This document shows positions 22,130 to 30,389 of a stretch of DNA of 52,663 bases, one piece after another. The position numbers and the translations under genes were made by a program. The first letter of the stretch is position 1. Each line of letters starts with the position of its first letter. Source of the DNA: a virus; IMG/VR virus record IMGVR_UViG_3300033144_002182, positions 1 to 52,663 of that record. The stretch is one strand, 5' to 3'. Below the pieces are notes generated by a model. The model saw only the letters and a list, made by a program, of their open reading frames with translations. It made no database searches and was not told the DNA's origin.

Positions 22130-22756
22130 ATGGCTAATACCTTACAGGTTAAACGCTCCGGCACTGCGGACGCGGTGCCATCCTCGTTGGCCGAAGGTGA
22201 ACTTGGGGCTAACGTAGACGCCGCGACAGTTGTTGGGAATCTATGGCTCGGTATCGAAGGCGGTGCCGAGATCAAGATTCTTACCGAGAATCAGAACACC
22301 CTTGTCGGGTTTGGGGTGTTCGTTGATACGGATTCGATGTCGGAGAACAGCGCACTACGGGTTCCGAGTCAGCAATCCGTGAAGGCTTACGTTGATTCTG
22401 GCACCGTCACTATGACGAATAAGCGTGTCACGAAACGCAGGACTGCGGTAGCGTCCAGCACAACTCCCACGCCTGATTGCGACGACGAGGACTTCTACGA
22501 GCTTACAGCCCTTGCAGTGAACGCTACTTTTGGAGCGATCACAGGCACTGGAACCGACGGGCAACCCATGTATATTCGGATCGAGGACAATGGGACTACC
22601 CGGACGCTTGCCTTCAACTCAGGGACAGGTGGCTACCGAGCGATCGGTGTCACACTCCCGACCGCTACGACGGCGAACAAACTCATTTACCTCGCTCTCG
22701 TTTACCACGCAACCGACGACAAATGGGACGTTATCGGCGTCTCGGAAGAAGCATAA
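22130..22756 (+). CDS. Virion surface/decoration-like protein, paralogue of the gene before
   Basis: 208 residues. Residues 1-90 repeat the previous gene's N-terminus almost position by position (ANTLQVKRSGTADAVPSSL, EGELGANVDAATVVGNLWLG, QNTL, VDTD, SQQSVKAY). The C-terminal half differs: TMTNKRVTKRRTAV, then YELTALAVNATFGAITGTGT and IRIEDNGTTRTLAFNSG, a compact beta domain often found at the end of phage tail or head fibres. Duplication followed by domain exchange is the likely history. Confidence 0.7.
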   Translation: MANTLQVKRSGTADAVPSSLAEGELGANVDAATVVGNLWLGIEGGAEIKILTENQNTLVGFGVFVDTDSMSENSALRVPSQQSVKAYVDSGTVTMTNKRVTKRRTAVASSTTPTPDCDDEDFYELTALAVNATFGAITGTGTDGQPMYIRIEDNGTTRTLAFNSGTGGYRAIGVTLPTATTANKLIYLALVYHATDDKWDVIGVSEEA

Positions 22757-22757
22757 C

Positions 22758-23069
22758 ATGGCACTTTATGACAGGATTGCCCGAACCGATCCTCCAACAT
22801 TTGGCAAGATCAACACACACGGCCTTTCCGCTGCAATGAGACTGGCAGCAAGCGGTAGCGCGACGATTTCGAGAGCGGGGATAATCAATCAGTTCAATAT
22901 GAGCGTGGTCGATGAAATAGAACTCGACGAAATCATAGCCGCGTATGGGACGAAATCCAACAACACAGCCCGTCTTCTTTACATGGCGAAAATCCATGAT
23001 GCGAACCTACTCGCTGAGTTTAAGCAGTACACCCATGCTCAATGGAGAACGGAATTAGAATTACCATAA
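22758..23069 (+). CDS. Hypothetical structural-region protein
   Basis: 103 residues from ATG 22758, two bases after the previous stop. Helical (GLSAAMRLAASGSATISRAG, then VDEIELDEIIAAYG), ending with AEFKQYTHAQWRTELELP. The alternative longer frame upstream overlaps the preceding gene and is rejected. No family recognised; probably virion-associated from its position. Confidence 0.6.
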   Translation: MALYDRIARTDPPTFGKINTHGLSAAMRLAASGSATISRAGIINQFNMSVVDEIELDEIIAAYGTKSNNTARLLYMAKIHDANLLAEFKQYTHAQWRTELELP

Positions 23070-23072
23070 GTC

Positions 23073-24389
23073 ATGGCTGTTAAAATAGTCTGCGGAACCC
23101 ATGTTGGACCGGGGGCGTCGGGGGCTTTCAACGTAACGAATTCCGACCTCGGCGGCGATACGCCAGACGCGGTGGTTATGTGGTGTACGCACAACACTTC
23201 CGACGGGGCCTCGATTGCGAATTGGGGCCTTGCAATCGGGTTGAATAGTGCGGCGACAGGAGTAGCAAATTCTCAATACGCATACGCGAATGAGGAAGAT
23301 GGGGTGGCGCGGTCGGATTCGATAAATACAGGACTTATCGACAGCATCAATTTCTTAGTGGGCGAAGATACATACGGCGGCGGCTCGGGAAGCCCGTACG
23401 TATTTAGGCTTACCGCCTATATCGCCAACGGAGTGACGCTGGATAATCTTGCGAGTGTCACGTGGCCGGCAAATATCCAGATCCATTATATGTTTATTTC
23501 AGGCGTTGACGACTCTCACGCGGGGGCGTTTACGCCTACCGACACGGTGGACTCGTCCGTCGATATAACCGCTCCCGGTTTCCGCGCCGACGTTGTAATA
23601 TCGGTGCTTGGAGAGGACCCGTACGACGGGGGAAAAGACACGGACGGCCCGGTCGGGATCGGGTTCTATGCGTACGACGGCTCGGTCTATCAATCGGCGG
23701 CTTTCTTTTTCTCGGATGACAACTCGGCAAATATGACCAACGGCGTAGGCGTCTACGGGAGTTCGGGAGGGCGAACGCCACACACTGGAAATCAAGGGCG
23801 GTACGAATACGCTTCTCACGCTAACGGCTTTTCCGCGACAACGCGAAATGCCTTTAATGTTTCCGATGTCCTCTACCTTGCGTTAAAACTTCCGTCGGGG
23901 GTATCGGCTCACGCAGGGACGTTCCAAAGCCCTGCGAGCGCGACAACAAAAGCCGTTACAGGACTCGGCTTTAAGCCGCAAGCGGTAATGCTCGTCCAAA
24001 CAAAATCGGCAACCTCACAGGGAGCCAACGGCGTAGACAATTCTGGACCGGGAGCCGACGGAATATCTATCGGAGCGACATCAGGACCGGCGGCGGCAAA
24101 AAACACAAGCGCAGGAATAGCCTCGGAGGACGGGGCGGCGAATGGAAATTGTGGGCAACGCTCGGCGGACGACGCTTGCGTTTTACTCATGCAGGACGAC
24201 TACGCAGGGGGCTTGGACGCGGTTGCGGTTCTGGACTCGTTCGATATTGGTGGGTTTACGCTCGACTATACTACTTGCGGCTCGGACTGCCAATCGAAAT
24301 ACGGGATCTACCTCGCGATTGAAGAGGACGGCGGGGCTCCACCAGCGGCAGAGCCAGAAGCGGGAATTATGGTCCCGTATTATATGTAA
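23073..24389 (+). CDS. Large beta-rich virion surface protein (hypothetical)
   Basis: 438 residues, rich in Gly, Ser, Ala and Asp. Two similar halves are suggested: each has a 'D.VVMW..H' or 'PQAVMLVQTKSATSQGANG' strand followed by an Asn/Gly/Asp loop (NTSDGASIANWGLAIGLN versus VDNSGPGADGISIGATSG). The C-terminus is EEDGGAPPAAEPEAGIMVPY. It resembles phage neck or tail surface proteins built from lectin-like jelly rolls. Receptor or glycan binding is possible but unproven. Confidence 0.6.
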   Translation: MAVKIVCGTHVGPGASGAFNVTNSDLGGDTPDAVVMWCTHNTSDGASIANWGLAIGLNSAATGVANSQYAYANEEDGVARSDSINTGLIDSINFLVGEDTYGGGSGSPYVFRLTAYIANGVTLDNLASVTWPANIQIHYMFISGVDDSHAGAFTPTDTVDSSVDITAPGFRADVVISVLGEDPYDGGKDTDGPVGIGFYAYDGSVYQSAAFFFSDDNSANMTNGVGVYGSSGGRTPHTGNQGRYEYASHANGFSATTRNAFNVSDVLYLALKLPSGVSAHAGTFQSPASATTKAVTGLGFKPQAVMLVQTKSATSQGANGVDNSGPGADGISIGATSGPAAAKNTSAGIASEDGAANGNCGQRSADDACVLLMQDDYAGGLDAVAVLDSFDIGGFTLDYTTCGSDCQSKYGIYLAIEEDGGAPPAAEPEAGIMVPYYM

Positions 24390-24415
24390 CAACGAAAACG
24401 CATGGAGGCGTTACA

Positions 24416-24934
24416 ATGAAAACAGAACTTAAATTCTCACAGATAGCGGAGGCTATTCAGGCTTTCGATGCTCTGGCAAAAATGCAAGTAACCCCAGAAC
24501 TCGTAATGGTCATTCGCCATAATCGACGAGAACTGGAACCGCTGACCGCAGACTTCCGGGCCGCGATGCGGGAGAACCTCGAAGAACACGGGCGCAAGGA
24601 TCGCAAGACGGGTCAGTTTATGACCAAGCGCGATTCCGGTGACGTGGTGGTATTCGAATACAAGTCGATAGCCGCACGGTCACGGTATATCGTGGAGTCG
24701 AATCGCCTAGCCGCCCAAACACGAACCCGGAATCTGGCTGTTGTTCCGTGGAAGGAATTTTCCAAGATGGACTTCGTTTCCGAAGCGGTTATATCCGCGC
24801 TTGAGTGGATGATTAAAGAGATGCGCACAGACTGGCTCGCCCGTCAGCGAGAGGAGAATAAGGCCACGGCTGAACGCGAACGATTATTGAATGCCACAAC
24901 GAATGGTCGCGCCCGCACGAAAAAAACAAAATAG
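24416..24934 (+). CDS. Hypothetical protein in the head-tail joining region
   Basis: 172 residues, strongly helical and charged (QIAEAIQAFDALAKMQVTPE, then LEPLTADFRAAMRENLEEHG), with a basic end (TTNGRARTKKTK). GGAGG precedes the start. The N-terminal half is vaguely like small phage proteins of the DUF1617 kind; this is a weak impression. It overlaps the next gene's GTG by one base. Confidence 0.6.
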   Translation: MKTELKFSQIAEAIQAFDALAKMQVTPELVMVIRHNRRELEPLTADFRAAMRENLEEHGRKDRKTGQFMTKRDSGDVVVFEYKSIAARSRYIVESNRLAAQTRTRNLAVVPWKEFSKMDFVSEAVISALEWMIKEMRTDWLARQREENKATAERERLLNATTNGRARTKKTK

Positions 24935-25350
24935 TGTATACGTTCCGCACGGACTTATCGGACTTCTACCGACAAATCGGGGAAGAAAAGCGAAAGGTCG
25001 AAAGGGTCATTCCTGCCGTCATGGAAGTCGTGGGCATCCGTATTGTCGAGTGGCTCCGTTCGACCGATCCGTCTTTCGGGATTCAAAGCGGAGGGCGCGT
25101 TGCTCACCCCGGTCACTGGGCCGACGATTCATCGAACCTGTCTCGTGGCTATGCCTACGAAGTCATTCCTACGAATCAGGGTTTCACGCTGCGTTTTTCA
25201 AACAACATTGAATACGCTGCCGAACTTGACGAAAAAGAAGGCTATTTTGTACTCTCTGGCGTAGCGGATCACATGATGGCCCCGGCTATTGTGGAATTGA
25301 AACGTGCGCTACGCTCTGCCCTGCCTCATTATCAAATTGAAATAGGATGA
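24934..25350 (+). CDS. HK97 gp10-like tail completion protein (probable)
   Basis: 138 residues from GTG 24934. The pattern fits the HK97-gp10_like family: long N-terminal helix (SDFYRQIGEEKRKVERVIPA), WLRSTDPSF, a loop GGRVAHPGHWADDSSNLSRG, strand YEVIPTNQGFTLRFSNNIEY followed by AAELDEKEG, and a closing helix (APAIVELKRALRSALPHYQI). The 'N...YA..lEeG' element is typical. It would join tail to head. Its stop overlaps the next ATG. Confidence 0.75.
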   Translation: MYTFRTDLSDFYRQIGEEKRKVERVIPAVMEVVGIRIVEWLRSTDPSFGIQSGGRVAHPGHWADDSSNLSRGYAYEVIPTNQGFTLRFSNNIEYAAELDEKEGYFVLSGVADHMMAPAIVELKRALRSALPHYQIEIG

Positions 25351-25826
25351 GCTTCACTACCGCCACACCGCCACGTCTCTCTGAACTCGCGTCGGACATT
25401 GTTACAACGCTCGACGTAGCCTCCATGCAAGCCAAGCTCGGCGGGACGGGTTTAGTTGTGGCGGGACTTATTACCGAAACCCCTGTCTTTGCCGCTGGCA
25501 GTGGGAAAATCGGACGCATTATTGTTATCCGGCGCGACGGGCCTTTTCCCGGTTCAAACACCGACCTTACCCGAGTATATTCGCCCCAGTTCAATCTCCG
25601 CGTCGATTGCCTGAAACCAACGCCCACTTTTGACCCGGATCTATTCCTGTCGAATCTCCACGCGGAAATCTTCACCCTCCTTGAAGGCTATTCGCCAACG
25701 ATCACTTACGGAAAGGTCACACACCCGTTCCGTCGTATCGGCCCCCCTTCGACTCCGCGTGAGGACAAGCCCGGAAAGTATTTCTACTCGCGCTCTCTTT
25801 TCAAGATTATCGTTGAACCGGCATAA
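25347..25826 (+). CDS. Tail terminator-like protein (probable)
   Basis: 159 residues. Helical start (PPRLSELASDIVTTLDVASM), a long strand region (GRIIVIRRDGPFPGSNTDLT, FNLRVDCLKPTP), a helix (LFLSNLHAEIFTLLEGYSP) and closing strands (YSRSLFKIIVEPA). This alpha/beta order matches siphophage tail terminators, which cap the tube and bind the neck. Position between gp10-like and tail-tube genes fits. Confidence 0.7.
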   Translation: MSFTTATPPRLSELASDIVTTLDVASMQAKLGGTGLVVAGLITETPVFAAGSGKIGRIIVIRRDGPFPGSNTDLTRVYSPQFNLRVDCLKPTPTFDPDLFLSNLHAEIFTLLEGYSPTITYGKVTHPFRRIGPPSTPREDKPGKYFYSRSLFKIIVEPA

Positions 25827-28800
25827 TGGCACGTTCCTACCGAGTTGGCCCGGCTGTAATCCTGATTGCAGACAATCTCTCTGATCCTTCCTCAGAGTGG
25901 ACAGAACTCGCGTACATGAAAGAGGGAGTACGGGTAGGAAGATTCCATAGCCGAGCAGCACGGGGCCGTGTGGATCAATACGGGCCTGTGGCGACCGCCG
26001 AGGGGATAGCCTATGCACCAGCCCCAATCACCGTCTCCGCAAGCTGTACCGAACACGAAGCCCAGCGTATCGCCCTTCTCCTTCAAGGCGATTACACGAG
26101 CCAATGGGTTCGGGCGGCGGGGAATCTGATAACGGAGCCCGAAGAGTTTGACCACGCTAACTGGTCGAAAAACCAATGCTCTATTTCAGCCGACGTGCTT
26201 ATTGCCCCCGATGGAGTATTGCTGGCCGACAAACTAGCCCAGACATCCGGCATAGATCACTATATGCTGCATTCGTTCTCGATGGCTACCGGCGATCTTG
26301 TTGCCAGTTGCTTCGGGCGTTGGGTTGAAGGAAACAACGAATGGCTCGACATGAGCATTGCTGGCGACGGTGGCTCGAACGGATTCAAGGGCTGGTTTAA
26401 TATCCGAACGGGCAAGGTCGGGACGGCCACAACATTCGGTGCCGGATATTCGACCCCTACACTTTCGATAGAGCATTATGGAGAGGGCTGGTTTCGCTGC
26501 ATTATGCAAGGCGATATGACGGCCAATTCCAGTCCAGTTATTGTTCTTCGGACAACGGACGCCGATGCGGTAACCACTTCTCCTATCGGTGGCTCGATGT
26601 ATTTCTTCGGAGCCCACGTGAAGGCAGGAACGGTTACACCAGACTACTTCGTTGGCGATCAGTTACGTGAAGCCGTAGCCCTTCCGTCGAAAGTCAGAGC
26701 CAAGTCTATCAAGGCCATTGCCGTCGTTCCGTTTATGGAATATGAACTGGGGTCTAAATCGTGGGCCGGAGCGGAACACCCGCTCTTTATGAGTCACGCC
26801 TATATCACGATTCAGCAACTTCGCGTCAGCAACGTAATCGACGCGCAAGGCGATTTACATACGTACCAGATCGTAATTCGTCGTGCCATGAAAAACGACG
26901 ACTCTTCGATTGCAGGTTACGGCCAACCGTCAATGCTCGGCGTCGAAAGCCAGAGCATTCAATTCGATTGGAAACCTTTGTGGGACGGCATCGAACCCGC
27001 GATATGCGCGGGGCGTGACGTGGCAGTATTCAACCGTAATTTTTCGGGCCGTTATCACGATCAGTCTGGAATCGTTCGCAGCAAGGGCGATGATGTATTG
27101 AGGATTCACCAGTACGGTGTTCCGGTTGTGACTGCGGGGCATAATACCTGTATGCAATCCTCGATCTTCGACGATGCGGTATGGAATAAATACGAATGCT
27201 CCGTGGCAGGCGGGTATACAAGTCCTGTTGGCGGGTCTAATGGGTTCAAGATTACCGAGTCTGGCACCACGGACGCCCACGGCGTAGTAGACGGTATTTC
27301 GGGCCGCTATATGGCTGGCAAGTTAATGACGCACTCCTGCTACGCCAAAGCGGGCACCCGTAACCTTGTTTTTCTCCAATTCAATGATAATAGCAGCAAT
27401 TCAATAAATACATGGTTCGACCTTACCGCTGGCACCGTGTTGACAGAAGCGTCCGGCGGCGGAGTTACAGATCGTGCCTCTGGAATCGTGGATGTTGGAA
27501 ATGGCTGGTATCGAATCTGGCACCAATGCAGATACCCCAAAGACGCTGGCGTTGAGCAGTGGCACAAAGTCTATTTAACGGACACCGATGGCGTAATCTC
27601 CTACAATGGCGATGGCGTGTCCTATGCGTATATCGCCGGAATGCAAGTAGAAGAAAGCGGTGTTCTGGGGCCGTATGTGGATGTGCCTGATTCGTCGCCG
27701 CCGGTACTTATGGCCGAACCCACTTGGGTTGATGGTCAATGCGGGGCTCTCATGGAGCAAGGCAGGACAAATCTCTCCCTATGGAATATCACTCCGGGGG
27801 CTAACTCCAACTGGTCTACAACTACCTCTCGCGGCTCGTTTGATGTGGGCACAACGGGCGTAGCCATTGCCCCCGATGGAGCAATGGAAGGATCGAAACT
27901 CGTTGCAGATGCTACGGCGGCAGATACCCACGGATCGACACACAACAGAATTACCGCCACCGTTGCTGAGAAGTATTACACGTTCTCGATTTATGCTAAA
28001 CAAGCTGAAATCCGATACTTCGGGATCCGAATAAACAACGAGGCGGTGTCTGTAACCGAGGGGGCAGAAGCGATATTCGACTTAGAGCTTGGTATTGTCG
28101 AAAAATCTCGCGTGGTATGGGCTGGCGGTGGGTGTTCTCTTGTTCAAACGCAGATCGAAGAGTGCGCCTTTGGCTGGTATCGGTGCCAGATAACAATTCT
28201 CTTTTCTGCTACGTCGGACGCGGATTTGTTCACGGCATTATATCTGTATGACGGGCCTGAATATGCCGACATAAACTGGGACGGCGACTCAGAAAGCGGC
28301 CTGTTCTTGTGGGGCGCACAGGCCGAAGAGGGCTCCCCGGCAACCTCGATGATTACTACTGGCGCAAGCACCGTTCTCCGGAATAACGATATTATCCAGA
28401 TGGCTCACCAGTGGGCGTATTCAGCCGAGCAAGGCTTCACGCTCTTGGTCCAGATCCACCGTCTTTGGGAGGACTTAAACGTCGACCCCTCTGGATGGGT
28501 AATTGTGTACGGAGATTATCCGAATACCGCTGCGGGAGAGTGGGCGATAGCTATGACGTACAACTCTGACCGAAGGGCCGGTATCAATATGGAAGTCGAC
28601 GGGGCTGCTGCTATACAGTTAGTGGGCGGGATTAGGTACGAGGATATTGATGCCGTGAATCCACGCGACATTGAATTGATGGTGACCTTTGACGAGGACG
28701 AACCCGCGTGGCGCGGCCATGTTCAACACAAAGATGGAGAGCTTGCTTTTACAACGGCTGCACAAGAGTTAGAAGATGGCGACTTGCTTGCTCTCACGCC

Positions 28801-28912
28801 CGGCGGCTTCGGATTCCAGACCATTTCCAATCCCCCCTCGATTGTGATTAGGCAAATCATCGCCGTTAAAGGCGTTCTTACGTGGGATCAGATGCAAAAT
28901 CTGAAACGGTAG
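25826..28912 (+). CDS. Enlarged tail-tube paralogue carrying three adhesion modules and a lectin-like end
   Basis: 1,028 residues. The start MARSYRVGPAVILIAD and RAARGRVDQYGPVATAEG (about 43-60) match the tail-tube gene at 29023 (MAKVYRIGPAYCFWGD; QIARGRVDQFGPIPMAG). That body is interrupted by module A (about 100-283) and resumes (PSKVRAKSIKAIAVVPFM). Modules B (about 440-622) and C (about 649-846) follow, then a LamG/concanavalin-like C-terminus (FTLLVQIHRLWEDL). Each module has the 'W.........AP.G...D' start, 'GWYR' and 'FWGAQ' elements of phage spike-fibre carbohydrate-binding domains. It probably decorates the tail. Confidence 0.7.
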   Translation: MARSYRVGPAVILIADNLSDPSSEWTELAYMKEGVRVGRFHSRAARGRVDQYGPVATAEGIAYAPAPITVSASCTEHEAQRIALLLQGDYTSQWVRAAGNLITEPEEFDHANWSKNQCSISADVLIAPDGVLLADKLAQTSGIDHYMLHSFSMATGDLVASCFGRWVEGNNEWLDMSIAGDGGSNGFKGWFNIRTGKVGTATTFGAGYSTPTLSIEHYGEGWFRCIMQGDMTANSSPVIVLRTTDADAVTTSPIGGSMYFFGAHVKAGTVTPDYFVGDQLREAVALPSKVRAKSIKAIAVVPFMEYELGSKSWAGAEHPLFMSHAYITIQQLRVSNVIDAQGDLHTYQIVIRRAMKNDDSSIAGYGQPSMLGVESQSIQFDWKPLWDGIEPAICAGRDVAVFNRNFSGRYHDQSGIVRSKGDDVLRIHQYGVPVVTAGHNTCMQSSIFDDAVWNKYECSVAGGYTSPVGGSNGFKITESGTTDAHGVVDGISGRYMAGKLMTHSCYAKAGTRNLVFLQFNDNSSNSINTWFDLTAGTVLTEASGGGVTDRASGIVDVGNGWYRIWHQCRYPKDAGVEQWHKVYLTDTDGVISYNGDGVSYAYIAGMQVEESGVLGPYVDVPDSSPPVLMAEPTWVDGQCGALMEQGRTNLSLWNITPGANSNWSTTTSRGSFDVGTTGVAIAPDGAMEGSKLVADATAADTHGSTHNRITATVAEKYYTFSIYAKQAEIRYFGIRINNEAVSVTEGAEAIFDLELGIVEKSRVVWAGGGCSLVQTQIEECAFGWYRCQITILFSATSDADLFTALYLYDGPEYADINWDGDSESGLFLWGAQAEEGSPATSMITTGASTVLRNNDIIQMAHQWAYSAEQGFTLLVQIHRLWEDLNVDPSGWVIVYGDYPNTAAGEWAIAMTYNSDRRAGINMEVDGAAAIQLVGGIRYEDIDAVNPRDIELMVTFDEDEPAWRGHVQHKDGELAFTTAAQELEDGDLLALTPGGFGFQTISNPPSIVIRQIIAVKGVLTWDQMQNLKR
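26123..26674 (+). repeat. Adhesion module copy A
   Basis: Runs from NLITEPEEFDHANWSKNQC to about DYFVGDQLREA. It contains IAPDGVLLADKL, FNIRTGKVGT, GEGWFRCI and GSMYFFGAHVKAG. It interrupts a tail-tube-like domain, whose two halves flank it. Confidence 0.65.
27143..27691 (+). repeat. Adhesion module copy B
   Basis: From NTCMQSSIFDDAVWNKYEC to about GPYVDVPD. It contains SCYAKAGTRN, FDLTAGTVL, GNGWYRIWHQC, YNGDGVSYAYIAGMQVEES, the same ordered elements as copies A and C and the tail-fibre inserts. Confidence 0.68.
27770..28363 (+). repeat. Adhesion module copy C
   Basis: From NLSLWNITPGANSNW to about SPATSMITTG. It contains IAPDGAMEGSKLVADA, TFSIYAKQAE, FDLELGIVEKS, FGWYRCQIT and SGLFLWGAQAEEGS, the clearest match to the general phage spike-fibre module. 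Confidence 0.7.
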
Positions 28913-29022
28913 CGACCCCGCTGATTCCTCGACTCAACCTCGTATCTTATTCGCAAGCGAGTCCACCCGCATGGATTCGTGTGACCAAGCACGACCCGCT
29001 TCATCAATAACGTGAAAATAAA

Positions 29023-29709
29023 ATGGCAAAAGTCTATCGAATAGGACCTGCTTACTGCTTTTGGGGTGACTTCCAAGACAGTACCGGGTCTTTTACCGAT
29101 GTGACCTTTCTTGGTCAAACACGTGGGGATGTGGTCGTGCGGCTGAATCCGCAGATTGCACGTGGGCGAGTTGACCAGTTTGGACCGATTCCGATGGCGG
29201 GAGCAATATGGCTAGGTGCTATGGCACCAGAAGTCGTACTGCCGCTCGTTGACGAGGATTACACCAAGCTCTCGAAAGTCATTCTCGGTTCAAGTGTAGT
29301 TACGAATGGGAGCCGCAAGGCACTCAAATTCCCATCCAAACCGCAGCAGTACACCAATGCAGAAATCGGTATGCTTGCGATCATCCCAGTACGGAATACT
29401 TACGCGAACTACGGTTCGGGCGAGAATCCGTGGGGCGATCCTGACGCATGGTATTTCTCCGGCGTTGTGCCTCGCGATATGGGTGATTTCGTGTATCAAG
29501 AAATTGCAGAATCCGACGATGCGTTCAATCCTCATACCGTGACCTTCATTGGCACACGGCGCGAGAATTGGGCAGACGGCTCTACCGCCGTTGTCGCTGG
29601 TCTGGAAATCGGCTGGCGTGGTTCGCCACGTGCTGCCGGACTTACTGAGGCTGACTTCCCGTTCGCGGCAGAAGGCATCACTAAGTTCAATGCCTTGATT
29701 GCGACCTAA
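29023..29709 (+). CDS. Major tail tube protein
   Basis: 228 residues. It has MAKVYRIGPAYCFWGD, the block NPQIARGRVDQFGPIPM and the C-terminal PHTVTFIGTRRENWADGSTA. Size, beta-rich pattern and position just before the chaperone and tape-measure genes identify it as the tube subunit. The neighbour upstream shares its N-terminal body but is 4.5 times longer. A 110-bp gap precedes it, including an imperfect 8-bp hairpin around 28962-28984. It would polymerise around the tape measure. Confidence 0.78.
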   Translation: MAKVYRIGPAYCFWGDFQDSTGSFTDVTFLGQTRGDVVVRLNPQIARGRVDQFGPIPMAGAIWLGAMAPEVVLPLVDEDYTKLSKVILGSSVVTNGSRKALKFPSKPQQYTNAEIGMLAIIPVRNTYANYGSGENPWGDPDAWYFSGVVPRDMGDFVYQEIAESDDAFNPHTVTFIGTRRENWADGSTAVVAGLEIGWRGSPRAAGLTEADFPFAAEGITKFNALIAT

Positions 29710-30389
29710 TGCCTATCCGCGGACTTGATATTGTCCGTGCTGCATTACCGCGTCGAGTACCGTTCGGCGACCGGGTGCTTCAAGTGCCCCCGCCGACGGT
29801 GCAAGATGCGTTGGAAGTTCTGTATGGATTGCAGCACCGTGAAGATGAAACCGACGACGAGATTGTCCTAATGGCCCTCTCGCGTTGGCTTCCCGATACG
29901 GTGACTCACCACATTATGAGGCTACCGCTTTTGGATCGTCTTGAAGTCATACGCGATCTCGTACTGGACGGTGCGCCCGAGGCACCGCCATCGCCTCCGC
30001 CACGGCGCAAGCGTGACGCCGCTGGGAATTTCGTGGACGAAGAACCCGAAGAAAAAGAAAAACCCGCCGGTCGCCAGATTACATGGGCTGATCTATTTGT
30101 TTCCTACTGCCACGAATTCCGCTGCGACATTTGGGAATCGTATATCAAGCTACCCTTCCCGGTACTCGTGGCTGCATCCCCACAGATCGACACGCTTCGG
30201 GCTCTCGAAACCATGCGCCAGCTTGAAGTCGTGGCCTTCCCGAACCTGAAAAAGAAAGCCCGCCAGAAATACCAGGGTGCATTGTTGCGCCGGATTTATG
30301 GCGACTACCAAGAAATGCCGCAGATCAGCGAGAAGCAAAAAGCAAAGGAAATGGACGCACTTGAAGCAACACTATTTGGAGGGGGTTAA
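29709..30389 (+). CDS. Tail assembly chaperone (single-frame)
   Basis: 226 residues. The N-terminal helical part (PTVQDALEVLYGLQHREDET) is followed by a Pro/Glu-rich linker (APEAPPSPPPRRKRDAAGNF) and a helical C-terminal half (ITWADLFVSYCHEFRCDIWE). The position directly before the tape measure is that of chaperones G/GT. Many siphophages make two forms by frameshifting; here one continuous frame covers both parts, and I see no canonical slippery heptamer in the linker's A-rich stretch. Confidence 0.68.
   Translation: MPIRGLDIVRAALPRRVPFGDRVLQVPPPTVQDALEVLYGLQHREDETDDEIVLMALSRWLPDTVTHHIMRLPLLDRLEVIRDLVLDGAPEAPPSPPPRRKRDAAGNFVDEEPEEKEKPAGRQITWADLFVSYCHEFRCDIWESYIKLPFPVLVAASPQIDTLRALETMRQLEVVAFPNLKKKARQKYQGALLRRIYGDYQEMPQISEKQKAKEMDALEATLFGGG

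Noticed and set aside
28962-28984. 8-bp imperfect hairpin before the tail tube gene as a terminator
   Set aside because: No T-run follows and the genes on both sides are co-directional tail genes; it may be an RNA structure but there is no further support.
30040-30065. A-rich GAAGAAAAAGAAAAACCC stretch as a -1 frameshift site in the tail chaperone
   Set aside because: In the coding frame it does not form an X-XXY-YYZ heptamer, and the gene already continues in one frame to the expected length.
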